DNA of 13,318 nt, taken from positions 1-13,318 of the forward strand of contig JAFQWB010000077.1 in NCBI GenBank assembly GCA_017407725.1, in the 5' to 3' direction. Shown here piece after piece: positions 1 through 6,739 of this stretch. How positions within the stretch are numbered: position 1 is the first letter of the stretch; each line of letters begins with the position of its first letter. Position numbers and translations under genes: made by a program. The DNA comes from Clostridia bacterium. GTDB taxonomy: Bacteria; Bacillota_A; Clostridia; Oscillospirales; CAG-272. Below the pieces are notes generated by a model, which was not told where the DNA came from, did no database searches, and saw only the letters and a list, made by a program, of their open reading frames with translations.

Positions 1-447
1 ATGCTCACAAACTTCAAGACCATCAAGAGAAGCATCGCTCGTCTTAACAAGCTCGAGAAGATGATCGAGGATGGCACAATGGACGTTCTTCCCAAGAAGG
101 AAGTTGCTATGCTTCTTAAGGAAAAGAGCGACCTTGAAAAGTCCTACGGCGGTATCAAGACAATGGAGAAGCTTCCTTCCGCAATATTCATCGTTGACTC
201 CCGTAAGGAGCACATTGCGGTTCTCGAGGCCAAGAAGCTTGGCATTCCCGTAATTGCAATCGTTGATACAAACTGCGATCCCGATGATGCAGACTACGTA
301 ATTCCCGGTAACGATGACGCTATCCGCGCTATCAAGCTTATCTCTTCCGTAATCGCTGATGCGGTTATCGAGGGCAGACAGGGAACAGACGCTGTAGCTG
401 AGACTGAGGCTGTAGCAGAAGCTGCTGAAGAAACAGAAAACAACTGA
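1..447 (+). CDS. rpsB: Small ribosomal subunit protein S2, 3' part (start outside window)
   Basis: S2 is a structural protein of the 30S subunit and is needed for S1 binding. The 148 visible residues match the C-terminal part of the family: an opening MLTNFKTI, which in complete S2 proteins follows a conserved Trp-Leu-Gly-Gly, then [37 protein letters not shown] and [12 protein letters not shown]. The window happens to begin on an ATG codon, but this is an internal methionine. About 100 N-terminal residues carrying the first part of the fold are missing, so this is a cut gene, not a short one. The last 20 or so residues are a low-complexity Ala/Glu tail, which is common and variable in S2. 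The TGA stop lies 27 nt before tsf, its usual partner. Identity is certain; only the true start is unseen. Confidence 0.97.
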   Translation: MLTNFKTIKRSIARLNKLEKMIEDGTMDVLPKKEVAMLLKEKSDLEKSYGGIKTMEKLPSAIFIVDSRKEHIAVLEAKKLGIPVIAIVDTNCDPDDADYVIPGNDDAIRAIKLISSVIADAVIEGRQGTDAVAETEAVAEAAEETENN

Positions 448-474
448 TTATTGTAAATTACGGAGGGTAAAAAA

Positions 475-1401
475 ATGGCACAGATTACTGCAAAAATGGT
501 ATCCGATCTCCGCGCACAGACAGGATGCGGAATGATGGACTGTAAGAAGGCTCTCGTTGCTACAGAGGGCGATTTCGACGCTGCAGTTAAGTTCCTTCGT
601 GAAAAGGGTCTTGCATCCGCAGGTAAGAAGGAAAGCAGAATCGCAGCTGAGGGTATTGTAGACGTACTCACAGAGAATGGCGTAACAGCTATGATCGAGG
701 TTAATACAGAGACAGACTTCGTTGCAAAGAACGAAGGCTTCAAGGAGTTCGTTAAGGGACTTCTTAAGACAGTTATTGCAAACAAGCCCGCAAGCGTTGA
801 AGAGCTTCTCGCACTTCCTTATGCAGGAACAGAGGAGACAACAGACGCAGTTCTTAAGGCTAACGTATTCAAGATCGGCGAAAAGCTCAGCATCAGACGT
901 TTCATTATCGTTGAGGGAACAGTTTCCACATACGTACACGGCGGCGGTGTTGCAGGCGTTATCGTAAGCTTCGATACAGACGTTGCTGACAAGGCAGGCT
1001 TTGACGAGTTCGCAAAGAACATCGCTCTCCAGATCGCTGCAGGAACAGCTCCCGCATACGTTGCTATCGAGAACGTTCCCCAGAGCGCTATCGACGAAGA
1101 GCTTGAGGTTCTTGTTGCTCAGGCTAAGAACGATCCCAAGCTTGCAAGCAAGCCCGACGAGATTCTTAAGAAGATCGTTTCCGGTAAGATCGGCAAGTTC
1201 TACGAGAGAGTATGCCTCCTCGAGCAGGCTTACGTTAAGGAAGACGACCTCAAGGTTGGTCAGTACGTAGCTAAGACAGCTAAGGAGCTCGGCGGCTCTA
1301 TCGCTATCAAGTGCTTCTACCTCTACGAGAAGGGCGAAGGCCTTGAGAAGAGAGAAGATAACTTCGCTGAAGAGATCGAAAAGCTCACAAAGGGTAACTA
1401 A
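475..1401 (+). CDS. tsf: Elongation factor Ts
   Basis: EF-Ts is the cytoplasmic nucleotide-exchange factor that releases GDP from EF-Tu. The 308-residue length is normal. Residues 1-45 form the UBA-like N-terminal domain (TAKMVSDLRAQTGCGMMDCK, AL..T.GD...A...LR.KG). T80-D81-F82-V83 is the TDFV motif whose Asp and Phe contact EF-Tu. The core dimerisation subdomains follow, with HGGGVAGVIV around residue 150. The start is fixed by GGAGGG at 462-467, seven bases before the ATG. It ends in tandem TAA TAA stops and a strong terminator. Codon choice is that of a very highly expressed gene: threonine is almost only ACA, with no ACC or ACG, and lysine is mostly AAG. It forms one transcript with rpsB, as in most bacteria. 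Confidence 0.98.
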   Translation: MAQITAKMVSDLRAQTGCGMMDCKKALVATEGDFDAAVKFLREKGLASAGKKESRIAAEGIVDVLTENGVTAMIEVNTETDFVAKNEGFKEFVKGLLKTVIANKPASVEELLALPYAGTEETTDAVLKANVFKIGEKLSIRRFIIVEGTVSTYVHGGGVAGVIVSFDTDVADKAGFDEFAKNIALQIAAGTAPAYVAIENVPQSAIDEELEVLVAQAKNDPKLASKPDEILKKIVSGKIGKFYERVCLLEQAYVKEDDLKVGQYVAKTAKELGGSIAIKCFYLYEKGEGLEKREDNFAEEIEKLTKGN

Positions 1402-1413
1402 TAAACATAAAAT

Positions 1414-1446
1414 AAAAGAAGGTTCAAATGAGCCTTCTTTTTTTTA
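1414..1446 (+). terminator. Intrinsic terminator of rpsB-tsf
   Basis: A 10-bp stem pairs 1416-1425 (AAGAAGGTTC) with 1430-1439 (GAGCCTTCTT), including one U-G wobble, around the loop AAAT. The right arm runs into eight consecutive T (1438-1445), then ATTTA. Extra A-T pairs can extend the base of the stem. It lies 12 nt after the tsf stop and is the only convincing rho-independent terminator in the window, so it marks the end of the rpsB-tsf transcript or at least attenuates read-through into pyrH. Confidence 0.92.
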
Positions 1447-1464
1447 TTTAATTGTAAAAATATT

Positions 1465-1493
1465 TTAAAAGCCCTTTACAAAAGTGATATAAT
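1465..1493 (+). promoter_or_regulatory. Extended -10 sigma-A promoter for the pyrH-polC unit
   Basis: TATAAT at 1488-1493 is a perfect -10 element preceded by TGA (1485-1487), giving the extended -10 form TGnTATAAT. A 17-nt spacer places TTAAAA (1465-1470, 4 of 6 matches to TTGACA) at the -35 position. The weak -35 with a strong extended -10 is a typical Gram-positive arrangement. Transcription would start near 1499-1501, about 90 nt before the pyrH ATG. The same ten bases, GTGATATAAT, occur in the gdhA promoter. Its place directly after a terminator supports it. Confidence 0.82.
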
Positions 1494-1499
1494 ATTATA

Positions 1500-1591
1500 A
1501 AATGTATAATGATAAAAAATGGATTAGTGCGCGAAGCTGTGACAGAGTGAAATCAGCTCTGCCTGCGGCTGCCATGGAAGGAGTGAATAAA
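1500..1591 (+). promoter_or_regulatory. pyrH 5' leader with the ribosome binding site that decides the start
   Basis: This is the predicted untranslated leader of the pyrH mRNA. GGAAGGAG at 1576-1583 is a strong Shine-Dalgarno sequence, eight bases before ATG 1592. The reading frame is open back to an ATG at 1502, but that part has no ribosome binding site and uses codons such as CGA, CTG, CCT, AGT and TGT that are rare in the flanking genes, so it does not look coding. The middle (about 1530-1575) is more GC-rich than its surroundings. Two short pairings, 1535-1539 with 1554-1558 and 1543-1547 with 1557-1561, exclude each other. They are too weak to call a riboswitch. Confidence 0.55.
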
Positions 1592-2296
1592 ATGTCAGGA
1601 CCGGTATACAAAAGAGCTCTTCTTAAGCTTTCGGGCGGAGCGATGAGCGGAAAGAATAATATACTCGATTTTGATAAGCTTTCAGAGACGTCAAGAGTAA
1701 TAAAGAGATGCGTTGAAAACGGAACGCAGATGAGCGTGGTAATAGGTGCCGGAAACATATGGCGCGGAAGATCAAGCGGAAAGATGGATAGAACAAGAGC
1801 AGACCAGATGGGTATGGCTGCAACCATGATCAATTCTCTTGCTCTTCAGGAAACACTTGAGGAGGCCGGTCAGAAGGCTGTTGTTATGAGCGCTATCGAG
1901 ATGAAGCCCTTTGCCGAGATATTTGATAAGAATAAGGCTATCGAATATATGGAAAACGGCGCGGTAGTCATATTTGCATGCGGAACGGGACACCCCTATT
2001 TCTCAACCGATACTGCAGGAGTACTCAGAGCAGTTGAGATCGGTGCGGATATCGCCCTCTTCTCAAAGGATATCGACGGAGTATACACCGACGATCCCAG
2101 AATCAATAAAGATGCGGTTAAGCTTTCAGAGATAACGTATGCAGAGATCCTCTCAAAGGGACTTAAAGTAATTGATACCGCGGCGGCGGCTATCGCTATG
2201 GATAACGGACTCAAGACTCTTCTCTTTGCGGCAGAGGATCCTGAGAACGTTGTAAGGGTTCTTGCAGGCGAAAAGCTCGGAACTATTGTGAAATAA
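1592..2296 (+). CDS. pyrH: Uridylate (UMP) kinase
   Basis: PyrH phosphorylates UMP to UDP with ATP, the committed step from de novo pyrimidine synthesis to UTP, CTP and UDP-sugars. It is a cytoplasmic hexamer of the amino-acid-kinase fold, and in the family it is activated by GTP and inhibited by UTP. From M1 (MSGPVYKRALLKLSG) the protein has 234 residues, the usual length. Visible motifs are K12-LSG, G52-AGNIWRG (usually GGGNIFRG), DQMGMAATMIN, G131-TGHPYFSTDTA (UMP/ATP site; usually GTGNPFFTTDTA), KDIDGVYTDDP and VIDTAAAAIAMDNG. The start is chosen from the SD at 1576-1583 and the family N-terminus; an in-frame ATG at 1502 would add 30 residues. Tandem TAA TAA stops. It opens the second transcription unit. 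Confidence 0.96.
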   Translation: MSGPVYKRALLKLSGGAMSGKNNILDFDKLSETSRVIKRCVENGTQMSVVIGAGNIWRGRSSGKMDRTRADQMGMAATMINSLALQETLEEAGQKAVVMSAIEMKPFAEIFDKNKAIEYMENGAVVIFACGTGHPYFSTDTAGVLRAVEIGADIALFSKDIDGVYTDDPRINKDAVKLSEITYAEILSKGLKVIDTAAAAIAMDNGLKTLLFAAEDPENVVRVLAGEKLGTIVK

Positions 2297-2339
2297 TAAA
2301 AAATAAAATATATCATTCAAAACGGAAAGGAATCAAGCA

Positions 2340-2894
2340 ATGAAGATTGATGTTAAACCTTATGAAGAAAAAATGACAAAGTGTATCTCTGTTACTGAAG
2401 AGGAGCTTTCTTTAGTAAGAGCAGGAAAGGCAAATCCCGCAGTTCTCAACAAAGTAAACGTTGAGTACTACGGCTCGCCCACAGCTATCCGCGATATCGC
2501 AACAATTTCTGTTCCCGATGCAAGAACAATTACAGTTCAGCCCTGGGACAAGAGCATACTTAAGGGTATTGAGAAGGCAATTCTCGCATCCGATCTCGGA
2601 ATTACACCCCAGAACGACGGAACACTTATAAGACTCGTATTCCCTCCGCTTTCCGAGGACAGAAGAAAAGAGATCGTAAAGCAGATCGAAAAGATGTGCG
2701 AGGATGCAAAGGTTGCTCTTCGTAACATAAGACGTGAAGCCAACGACAAGATCAAGGATATGAAGAAGAAATCCGAGATGACAGAGGATGAGGAGAAGGC
2801 ATCCAACAAGAACGTTCAGGATCTCACAGATAAGTACATCAAGAAGGTTGACGAGCTCTGCGCTAAGAAGAAGGCAGAGATCATGTCTATCTGA
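2340..2894 (+). CDS. frr: Ribosome recycling factor
   Basis: RRF splits post-termination ribosomes together with EF-G. The 184-residue length is the family norm (about 185). The first and last thirds form the long three-helix bundle. The short beta domain lies between, with VRAGKANPAVLNKVNVEYYG entering it and SVPDARTITVQPWDKS within it. The conserved NDGTLIRLVFPPLSEDRRKE and RNIRREAND stretches contain arginines that touch 23S rRNA. AAAGGA at 2326-2331 is a well-placed ribosome binding site, eight bases before the ATG. The stops are TGA TAA in tandem. The 43-nt gap from pyrH holds no terminator and no clear promoter. Codon choice resembles tsf (threonine nearly all ACA), unlike both neighbours. 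Confidence 0.97.
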   Translation: MKIDVKPYEEKMTKCISVTEEELSLVRAGKANPAVLNKVNVEYYGSPTAIRDIATISVPDARTITVQPWDKSILKGIEKAILASDLGITPQNDGTLIRLVFPPLSEDRRKEIVKQIEKMCEDAKVALRNIRREANDKIKDMKKKSEMTEDEEKASNKNVQDLTDKYIKKVDELCAKKKAEIMSI

Positions 2895-2906
2895 TAAAAT
2901 AACAGT

Positions 2907-2913
2907 AAGGTGG
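2907..2913 (+). promoter_or_regulatory. Ribosome binding site deciding the uppS start
   Basis: AAGGTGG sits five bases before ATG 2919. An in-frame GTG at 2910 lies inside this sequence, so it cannot use it as a ribosome binding site and has nothing better upstream. ATG 2919 is therefore the likelier start. Confidence 0.75.
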
Positions 2914-2918
2914 ATATC

Positions 2919-3614
2919 ATGAGCTTTGAAAATGCTCCGCTTGAGCATATTGCTTTCATAATGGACGGTAACGGAAGATGGGCGAAAAAGCGCCTGCTTT
3001 CAAGATCGTTCGGTCATAGAGAGGGTGTAAAAACTCTTGAAAGGGTAGTAGACTACTGTGCCGAGATCGGTATAAAATACGTTACCGTATATGCGCTTTC
3101 AACCGAAAATCTTGCAAGACCCGAGGATGAGGTTAGAACTCTTCTCGAGCTTTTCAAGAAGTATATTGACGACGGTTTTACAAGAGCGCATCAGAAACAG
3201 AGCCAGATAATAGTTATAGGAGATACCTCCATACTCGGAGAAGAGTATATGAATAAGGCTAAGAGGCTCGAAAAAGAGACCGAGCAGTATGAGAAAAAAC
3301 TGATCATAGCCTTTAACTACGGCTCAAGAGCGGAAATTGTAAGAGCGGCGAAGATGATGGCGCAAAGCGGAGATACCGACTATTCGGAAAAAGGCTTTGC
3401 AAAATATCTCTATACGAGTGATATCCCCGATCCCGATCTGATAGTAAGGTCTGCAGGAGAAGAAAGGCTTTCGAACTTTCTTCTCTGGCAGGCTGCGTAT
3501 TCGGAGTTTTATTTCACCGATACGCTTTGGCCCGATTTCGACAAAAAGGACGTTGACGAAGCGGTGAGCTCGTTTATGTCAAGAAAAAGAAACTTCGGAA
3601 AAGTACCGAAATAA
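2919..3614 (+). CDS. uppS: Isoprenyl transferase (undecaprenyl diphosphate synthase)
   Basis: UppS is a cis-prenyltransferase that adds isopentenyl diphosphate units to farnesyl diphosphate to make C55 undecaprenyl diphosphate, the lipid carrier for peptidoglycan and other wall polymers. Its precursors come from the MEP pathway, two of whose genes (dxr, ispG) lie downstream. The protein has 231 residues from ATG 2919. HIAFIMDGNGRWAKKR carries catalytic D16; GHREGVKTLERVV and YALSTENLARP follow; R177-SAGEER183-LSNFLLWQ contains the two diphosphate-binding arginines, with S-A where most members have T-S or T-G; E196 in SEFYFTDTLWPDF is the Mg ligand. Spacing between these residues matches the E. 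coli enzyme. The C55 product is inferred from family and operon. A longer form starting at GTG 2910 is possible but less likely. Confidence 0.95.
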   Translation: MSFENAPLEHIAFIMDGNGRWAKKRLLSRSFGHREGVKTLERVVDYCAEIGIKYVTVYALSTENLARPEDEVRTLLELFKKYIDDGFTRAHQKQSQIIVIGDTSILGEEYMNKAKRLEKETEQYEKKLIIAFNYGSRAEIVRAAKMMAQSGDTDYSEKGFAKYLYTSDIPDPDLIVRSAGEERLSNFLLWQAAYSEFYFTDTLWPDFDKKDVDEAVSSFMSRKRNFGKVPK

Positions 3615-3632
3615 GCGAAAAGAGAAGTAGAT

Positions 3633-4490
3633 ATGCTTAAAAGAATAATTACGTCAGTAGTAGCGCTTCTGATTTTTTTACCCTTTCTCATATTTTCCGC
3701 AGAGCCTGCATTCGTTTTCGTTATCCCGATGGCGCTTCTCGCACTTGCGGCGGTTTATGAGATCGCGAAATGCACAGGTGTGAAAAACAGACCGCTCTTT
3801 GTTGTGCCCTTTTATGTGTTTGCAATAGCAGAGAGCATTATGGCAAGATATATAGCCGATGACGGCAAATTTTTCACGTATACAGCTCTTGCAGTCTTCC
3901 TGCTTATCTTTATCTCATTTGCTCTTGCAACCTTTTCAAAGGGAAAAATTCACGTTCTCGACGCATCGTGTGCGGCAATGGCATCGGTTTACGTTTCGCT
4001 TTCATTTGCCTTCCTTATAAGACTCAGAGATTTCTCTCTCGGCGGAGTAAGCGTAGGCGCAAAGATATTCGTGCTTTCATTCCTTTTCGCGTGGGTGCCT
4101 GATATAGGCGGCTACTTTGCAGGAAGATTTTTCGGAAAGAGAAAGCTTATTCCCGACGTTTCGCCCAAGAAGACGGTAGAAGGTCTTTACGGGGGCATTT
4201 TGCTCAGCGTGGTTGCGGCTCTTATTTATTCTTTTGTAATAAGTGCAAAGCCTATGGGATATCTTGTGTTTGCGATCCTCGGAGCACTCTGTGCGCTCGT
4301 TTCTGTGTGCGGAGATCTTCTTGCATCGCTTATCAAGAGACACTACGGTATCAAGGACTATGGCTTTATATTCCCGGGTCACGGAGGAGTAATGGATAGA
4401 TTCGACAGCGTGATAGCTGTTGCTCCCGTTCTTTATATACTCGTTTTCGTGCTTTCCGAGTTCGGAATATTTACATCATCGTTATTCTGA
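3633..4490 (+). CDS. cdsA: Phosphatidate cytidylyltransferase (CDP-diglyceride synthase)
   Basis: CdsA condenses CTP and phosphatidic acid to CDP-diacylglycerol, the branch point of phospholipid synthesis in the cytoplasmic membrane. The 285-residue protein has about eight hydrophobic segments: an N-terminal one at roughly 4-22, further ones up to residue 150, and pairs at about 185-230 and 260-280. The catalytic C-terminal half is clear: D157 in WVPDIGGYFAGRFFGK, S177-PKKTVEG, and the full family signature at residues 232-258 (SLIKR...KDYG..FPGHGGVMDRFD), whose conserved lysine, aspartates and HGG bind CTP and metal. The start follows a weak GAGAAG site 18 nt after uppS. Its TGA stop overlaps the ribosome binding site of dxr, which suggests coupled translation. 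Confidence 0.95.
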   Translation: MLKRIITSVVALLIFLPFLIFSAEPAFVFVIPMALLALAAVYEIAKCTGVKNRPLFVVPFYVFAIAESIMARYIADDGKFFTYTALAVFLLIFISFALATFSKGKIHVLDASCAAMASVYVSLSFAFLIRLRDFSLGGVSVGAKIFVLSFLFAWVPDIGGYFAGRFFGKRKLIPDVSPKKTVEGLYGGILLSVVAALIYSFVISAKPMGYLVFAILGALCALVSVCGDLLASLIKRHYGIKDYGFIFPGHGGVMDRFDSVIAVAPVLYILVFVLSEFGIFTSSLF

Positions 4491-4500
4491 GGAATCTAAT

Positions 4501-5646
4501 ATGAATAAAAGAAAAATAACCATTCTTGGTTCAACAGGGTCGATCGGGCGGCAGTCAATTGAGGTTGCTGCCCTTAATTCTATTGAGGTGGAGGCTATCT
4601 CTGCCAAAAGCAGCGTGGATCTTATAGAAAAGCAGGCAAGAGAGCTTAACGTAAAATTTGCGGCTCTCTCAGATCCGCTTGCCGCCAAAGAGCTTAAAAG
4701 CCGTCTTTCGGATACTAACATAAGAGTATTTGAAGGTTCTGACGGTATAATAGAAATGATAAAGAATACAGAGAGCGAGCTTAATATAAATGCTCTCGTG
4801 GGAAGAGCAGGTCTTCCCGTTACGGTTGCAACTCTTGAAGAAAAAAAGACGCTTGCACTTGCAAATAAGGAATCGCTTGTTTGCGCAGGAGAGACCGTAA
4901 ATAAAATAGCAAAGGAAAACAACGCGAAAATACTTCCGGTCGACAGTGAGCATTCTGCTATCTGGCAGTGCCTTTCGGCAGGAAGACGCGATGATATATC
5001 AAGACTCATTCTTACCGCGTCGGGCGGACCCTTCTTTGGAAAGAAGAGGGAGGAGCTGTCCTCTGTTACCCGCAACGAGGCGCTTGCGCACCCTACCTGG
5101 AGTATGGGCGCAAAGATAACCATCGACAGCGCAACCATGATGAACAAGGGCTTTGAGATAATCGAAGCGGTACATCTTTTTAATATCCCTGCAGAGAAGG
5201 TCGACGTTCTCGTTCACAGAGAGAGCATAGTTCACTCTATGGTCGAATTCTGCGACGGAGCGGTTATATCGCAAATGGGAGTGCCCGATATGAAGACCTG
5301 CATATCGCTTGCGCTTTCATATCCCGAAAGATACCTGACGGGCGAAAAACGACTCGATCTTACCAAAAAGCCGCTCACCTTCTATGAGCCTGACAATATT
5401 ACCTTCCCGCTTATGGATCTTGCAAGAGAGTGCGTTTCACTCGGCGGATCATATCCTGCCGTTCTCAACAGCGCAGACGAAGCGGCGGTAAAGCTTTTCC
5501 TTGAAAACAGGATCGGCTTTATTGATATAAGCAATATTATTGACAGAGCAGTGCATACTTATGGTAAAGAGGGAGATTTCTCGCTGTCCGAAATAGGATA
5601 CATTTCGGATAAGGTGGAGAGTGAGATACTCAAGAAATTCGGATAA
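4501..5646 (+). CDS. dxr: 1-Deoxy-D-xylulose 5-phosphate reductoisomerase
   Basis: DXR (IspC) converts DXP to 2-C-methyl-D-erythritol 4-phosphate with NADPH, the first committed step of the MEP isoprenoid pathway and the target of fosmidomycin. The protein has 381 residues, normal for the family. The N-terminal Rossmann domain carries G10-STGSIG16; LALANKESLVCAG follows; D148-SEH holds metal ligands D148 and E150; TASGGPFF and HPTWSMG form the flexible active-site loop; S210, N215, K216 and E219 in DSATMMNKGFE bind phosphate and metal. These equal E. coli D150, E152, S222, N227, K228 and E231 with the same spacing. ATG 4501 is chosen because GAGGA at 4489-4493, overlapping the cdsA stop, lies seven bases upstream. 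The frame stays open back into cdsA, but an earlier start would lie inside that gene. Confidence 0.97.
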   Translation: MNKRKITILGSTGSIGRQSIEVAALNSIEVEAISAKSSVDLIEKQARELNVKFAALSDPLAAKELKSRLSDTNIRVFEGSDGIIEMIKNTESELNINALVGRAGLPVTVATLEEKKTLALANKESLVCAGETVNKIAKENNAKILPVDSEHSAIWQCLSAGRRDDISRLILTASGGPFFGKKREELSSVTRNEALAHPTWSMGAKITIDSATMMNKGFEIIEAVHLFNIPAEKVDVLVHRESIVHSMVEFCDGAVISQMGVPDMKTCISLALSYPERYLTGEKRLDLTKKPLTFYEPDNITFPLMDLARECVSLGGSYPAVLNSADEAAVKLFLENRIGFIDISNIIDRAVHTYGKEGDFSLSEIGYISDKVESEILKKFG

Positions 5647-5648
5647 TC

Positions 5649-5653
5649 GGAGG
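5649..5653 (+). promoter_or_regulatory. Ribosome binding site for a TTG start (rseP)
   Basis: GGAGG lies seven bases before TTG 5661, in the 14-nt gap after dxr. No ATG or GTG occurs in frame nearby ahead of the HEFGH motif, which in this family must lie close to the N-terminus, so the TTG is the start. Confidence 0.85.
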
Positions 5654-5660
5654 AAAATAA

Positions 5661-6737
5661 TTGTTATACTATTTATTCGCATTAATAGCGTTCAGCCTTC
5701 TTGTGCTCGGACATGAATTCGGACATTATATTACAGCAAGAATGTTCGGCGTTACCGTATATGAATTTTCGGTAGGTATGGGACCGAAGATATTCACCTA
5801 CACCTCAAAGAAAACGAATATAAAATATTCATTAAGATGGATACCCATCGGCGGATACGTAAGTATGGCGGGTGAGGATGCCGAGTGTGACGACCCTAAT
5901 TCGCTTAACAAAAAGCATCCCTGGAAAAGAATTGTAATACTTGCCGCAGGCGGTGTTATGAATATAATTCTGGGCGTTATACTTATGTTCAGCTACGTAA
6001 TTGCAAGCCCGGGAATAGGATCAAACGTGATCCACAGCTTTAACGAAAACTCTGTTTCAGCACACGTTCTTAAAGAAAATGATAAGATCGTTTCGGTAAA
6101 CGGAGCAAGCACGTCTATTTCAAGCGCTCTTCTTTATGAAATAATGTGGAGCGGAGGAGAGAATGAGAGCTTTGTCACTCTTGATGAAAACGGAAGCGAG
6201 ATAACTATCGAAAACGTTACCGTAATGGATCTTACAGTTGTAAGAAACGGAGAGACTCTTAAGCTCAAGGTTCCTTTTGCAAACGAGGAATACGAGGGTG
6301 TTAATTTCGGAACCGCCGATTTCAAGGTATGGGGCGAAAGAAAGACCTTTTCAAATGTTATGAAGCATACCGTAGGCGAGACGGGTCTTGCCGCAGTTCA
6401 GGTATGGGAATCGCTCGTGGGAATAATCACGGGCAGATTCGGAATACAGCATCTTTCCGGTCCCGTAGGAGTTACCGAGGCGGTCGGAGAGTCGATAAAG
6501 GTGGGAATTGCACCCTTCCTTTTCATTCTCGGACTGATTTCTGTCAACCTCGGACTTGTGAACCTCTTGCCAATTCCCGCGCTTGACGGAGGAAGACTCG
6601 TTTTCCAGTTCATAGAGCTTATCTTCAGAAAGTCGGTCAACAGAGAGATAGAGGCAAGAATACACGCGGCAGCTCTTATAATACTTTTCGGATTTATAAT
6701 AATAGTAACCTGTAAGGACGTAGTGAGACTGTTTTAG
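5661..6737 (+). CDS. rseP: Site-2 intramembrane zinc metalloprotease, RseP/RasP family
   Basis: This is an S2P-family protease of the cytoplasmic membrane that cuts transmembrane segments, in related bacteria those of anti-sigma factors and leftover signal peptides; its substrate here is not shown by the sequence. The protein has 358 residues. The first membrane segment (3-22) contains H18-EFGH22 with the two zinc histidines and catalytic E19. A GGYVSMAGED loop follows, then membrane segment 2 (about 88-113). A periplasm-side PDZ-like region (about 120-250) contains KENDKIVSVNG. Segment 3 ends in N301-LLPIPALDGGR with the third zinc ligand D309, and a last membrane segment sits at the C-terminus. 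Start is TTG. It sits between two MEP-pathway genes, an arrangement typical of Clostridia. The name rasP or yluC is used in Bacillus. Confidence 0.94.
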   Translation: MLYYLFALIAFSLLVLGHEFGHYITARMFGVTVYEFSVGMGPKIFTYTSKKTNIKYSLRWIPIGGYVSMAGEDAECDDPNSLNKKHPWKRIVILAAGGVMNIILGVILMFSYVIASPGIGSNVIHSFNENSVSAHVLKENDKIVSVNGASTSISSALLYEIMWSGGENESFVTLDENGSEITIENVTVMDLTVVRNGETLKLKVPFANEEYEGVNFGTADFKVWGERKTFSNVMKHTVGETGLAAVQVWESLVGIITGRFGIQHLSGPVGVTEAVGESIKVGIAPFLFILGLISVNLGLVNLLPIPALDGGRLVFQFIELIFRKSVNREIEARIHAAALIILFGFIIIVTCKDVVRLF

Positions 6738-6739
6738 AT

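Noticed and set aside
1..3. ATG at position 1 as the true start of rpsB
   Set aside because: Family alignment puts this methionine about 100 residues into S2; the gene is cut by the window edge.
1475..1480. TTTACA as the -35 element of the pyrH promoter
   Set aside because: It is only 7 nt from the TATAAT at 1488. Later AT-rich -10 candidates at usable spacing are poor, and the extended -10 with TTAAAA at a 17-nt spacing explains the site better.
2297..2339. Promoter or terminator in the pyrH-frr gap
   Set aside because: The gap is AT-rich with TATATC-like bases but no paired -35 at proper spacing and no hairpin; only the frr ribosome binding site is supported.
2910..2918. GTG start for uppS, adding three residues
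   Set aside because: This GTG lies inside the AAGGTGG ribosome binding site that serves ATG 2919.
4420..4500. N-terminal extension of DXR beginning inside cdsA
   Set aside because: The extension would overlap conserved cdsA coding sequence by 71 nt and precede the Rossmann motif by an atypical stretch; a good SD precedes ATG 4501.
4482..5147. Open frame on the - strand inside dxr (221 codons)
   Set aside because: It is antisense to conserved DXR catalytic motifs, is a Ser/Leu-rich translation without domains, and has no ribosome binding site or promoter. Treated as a shadow of dxr.
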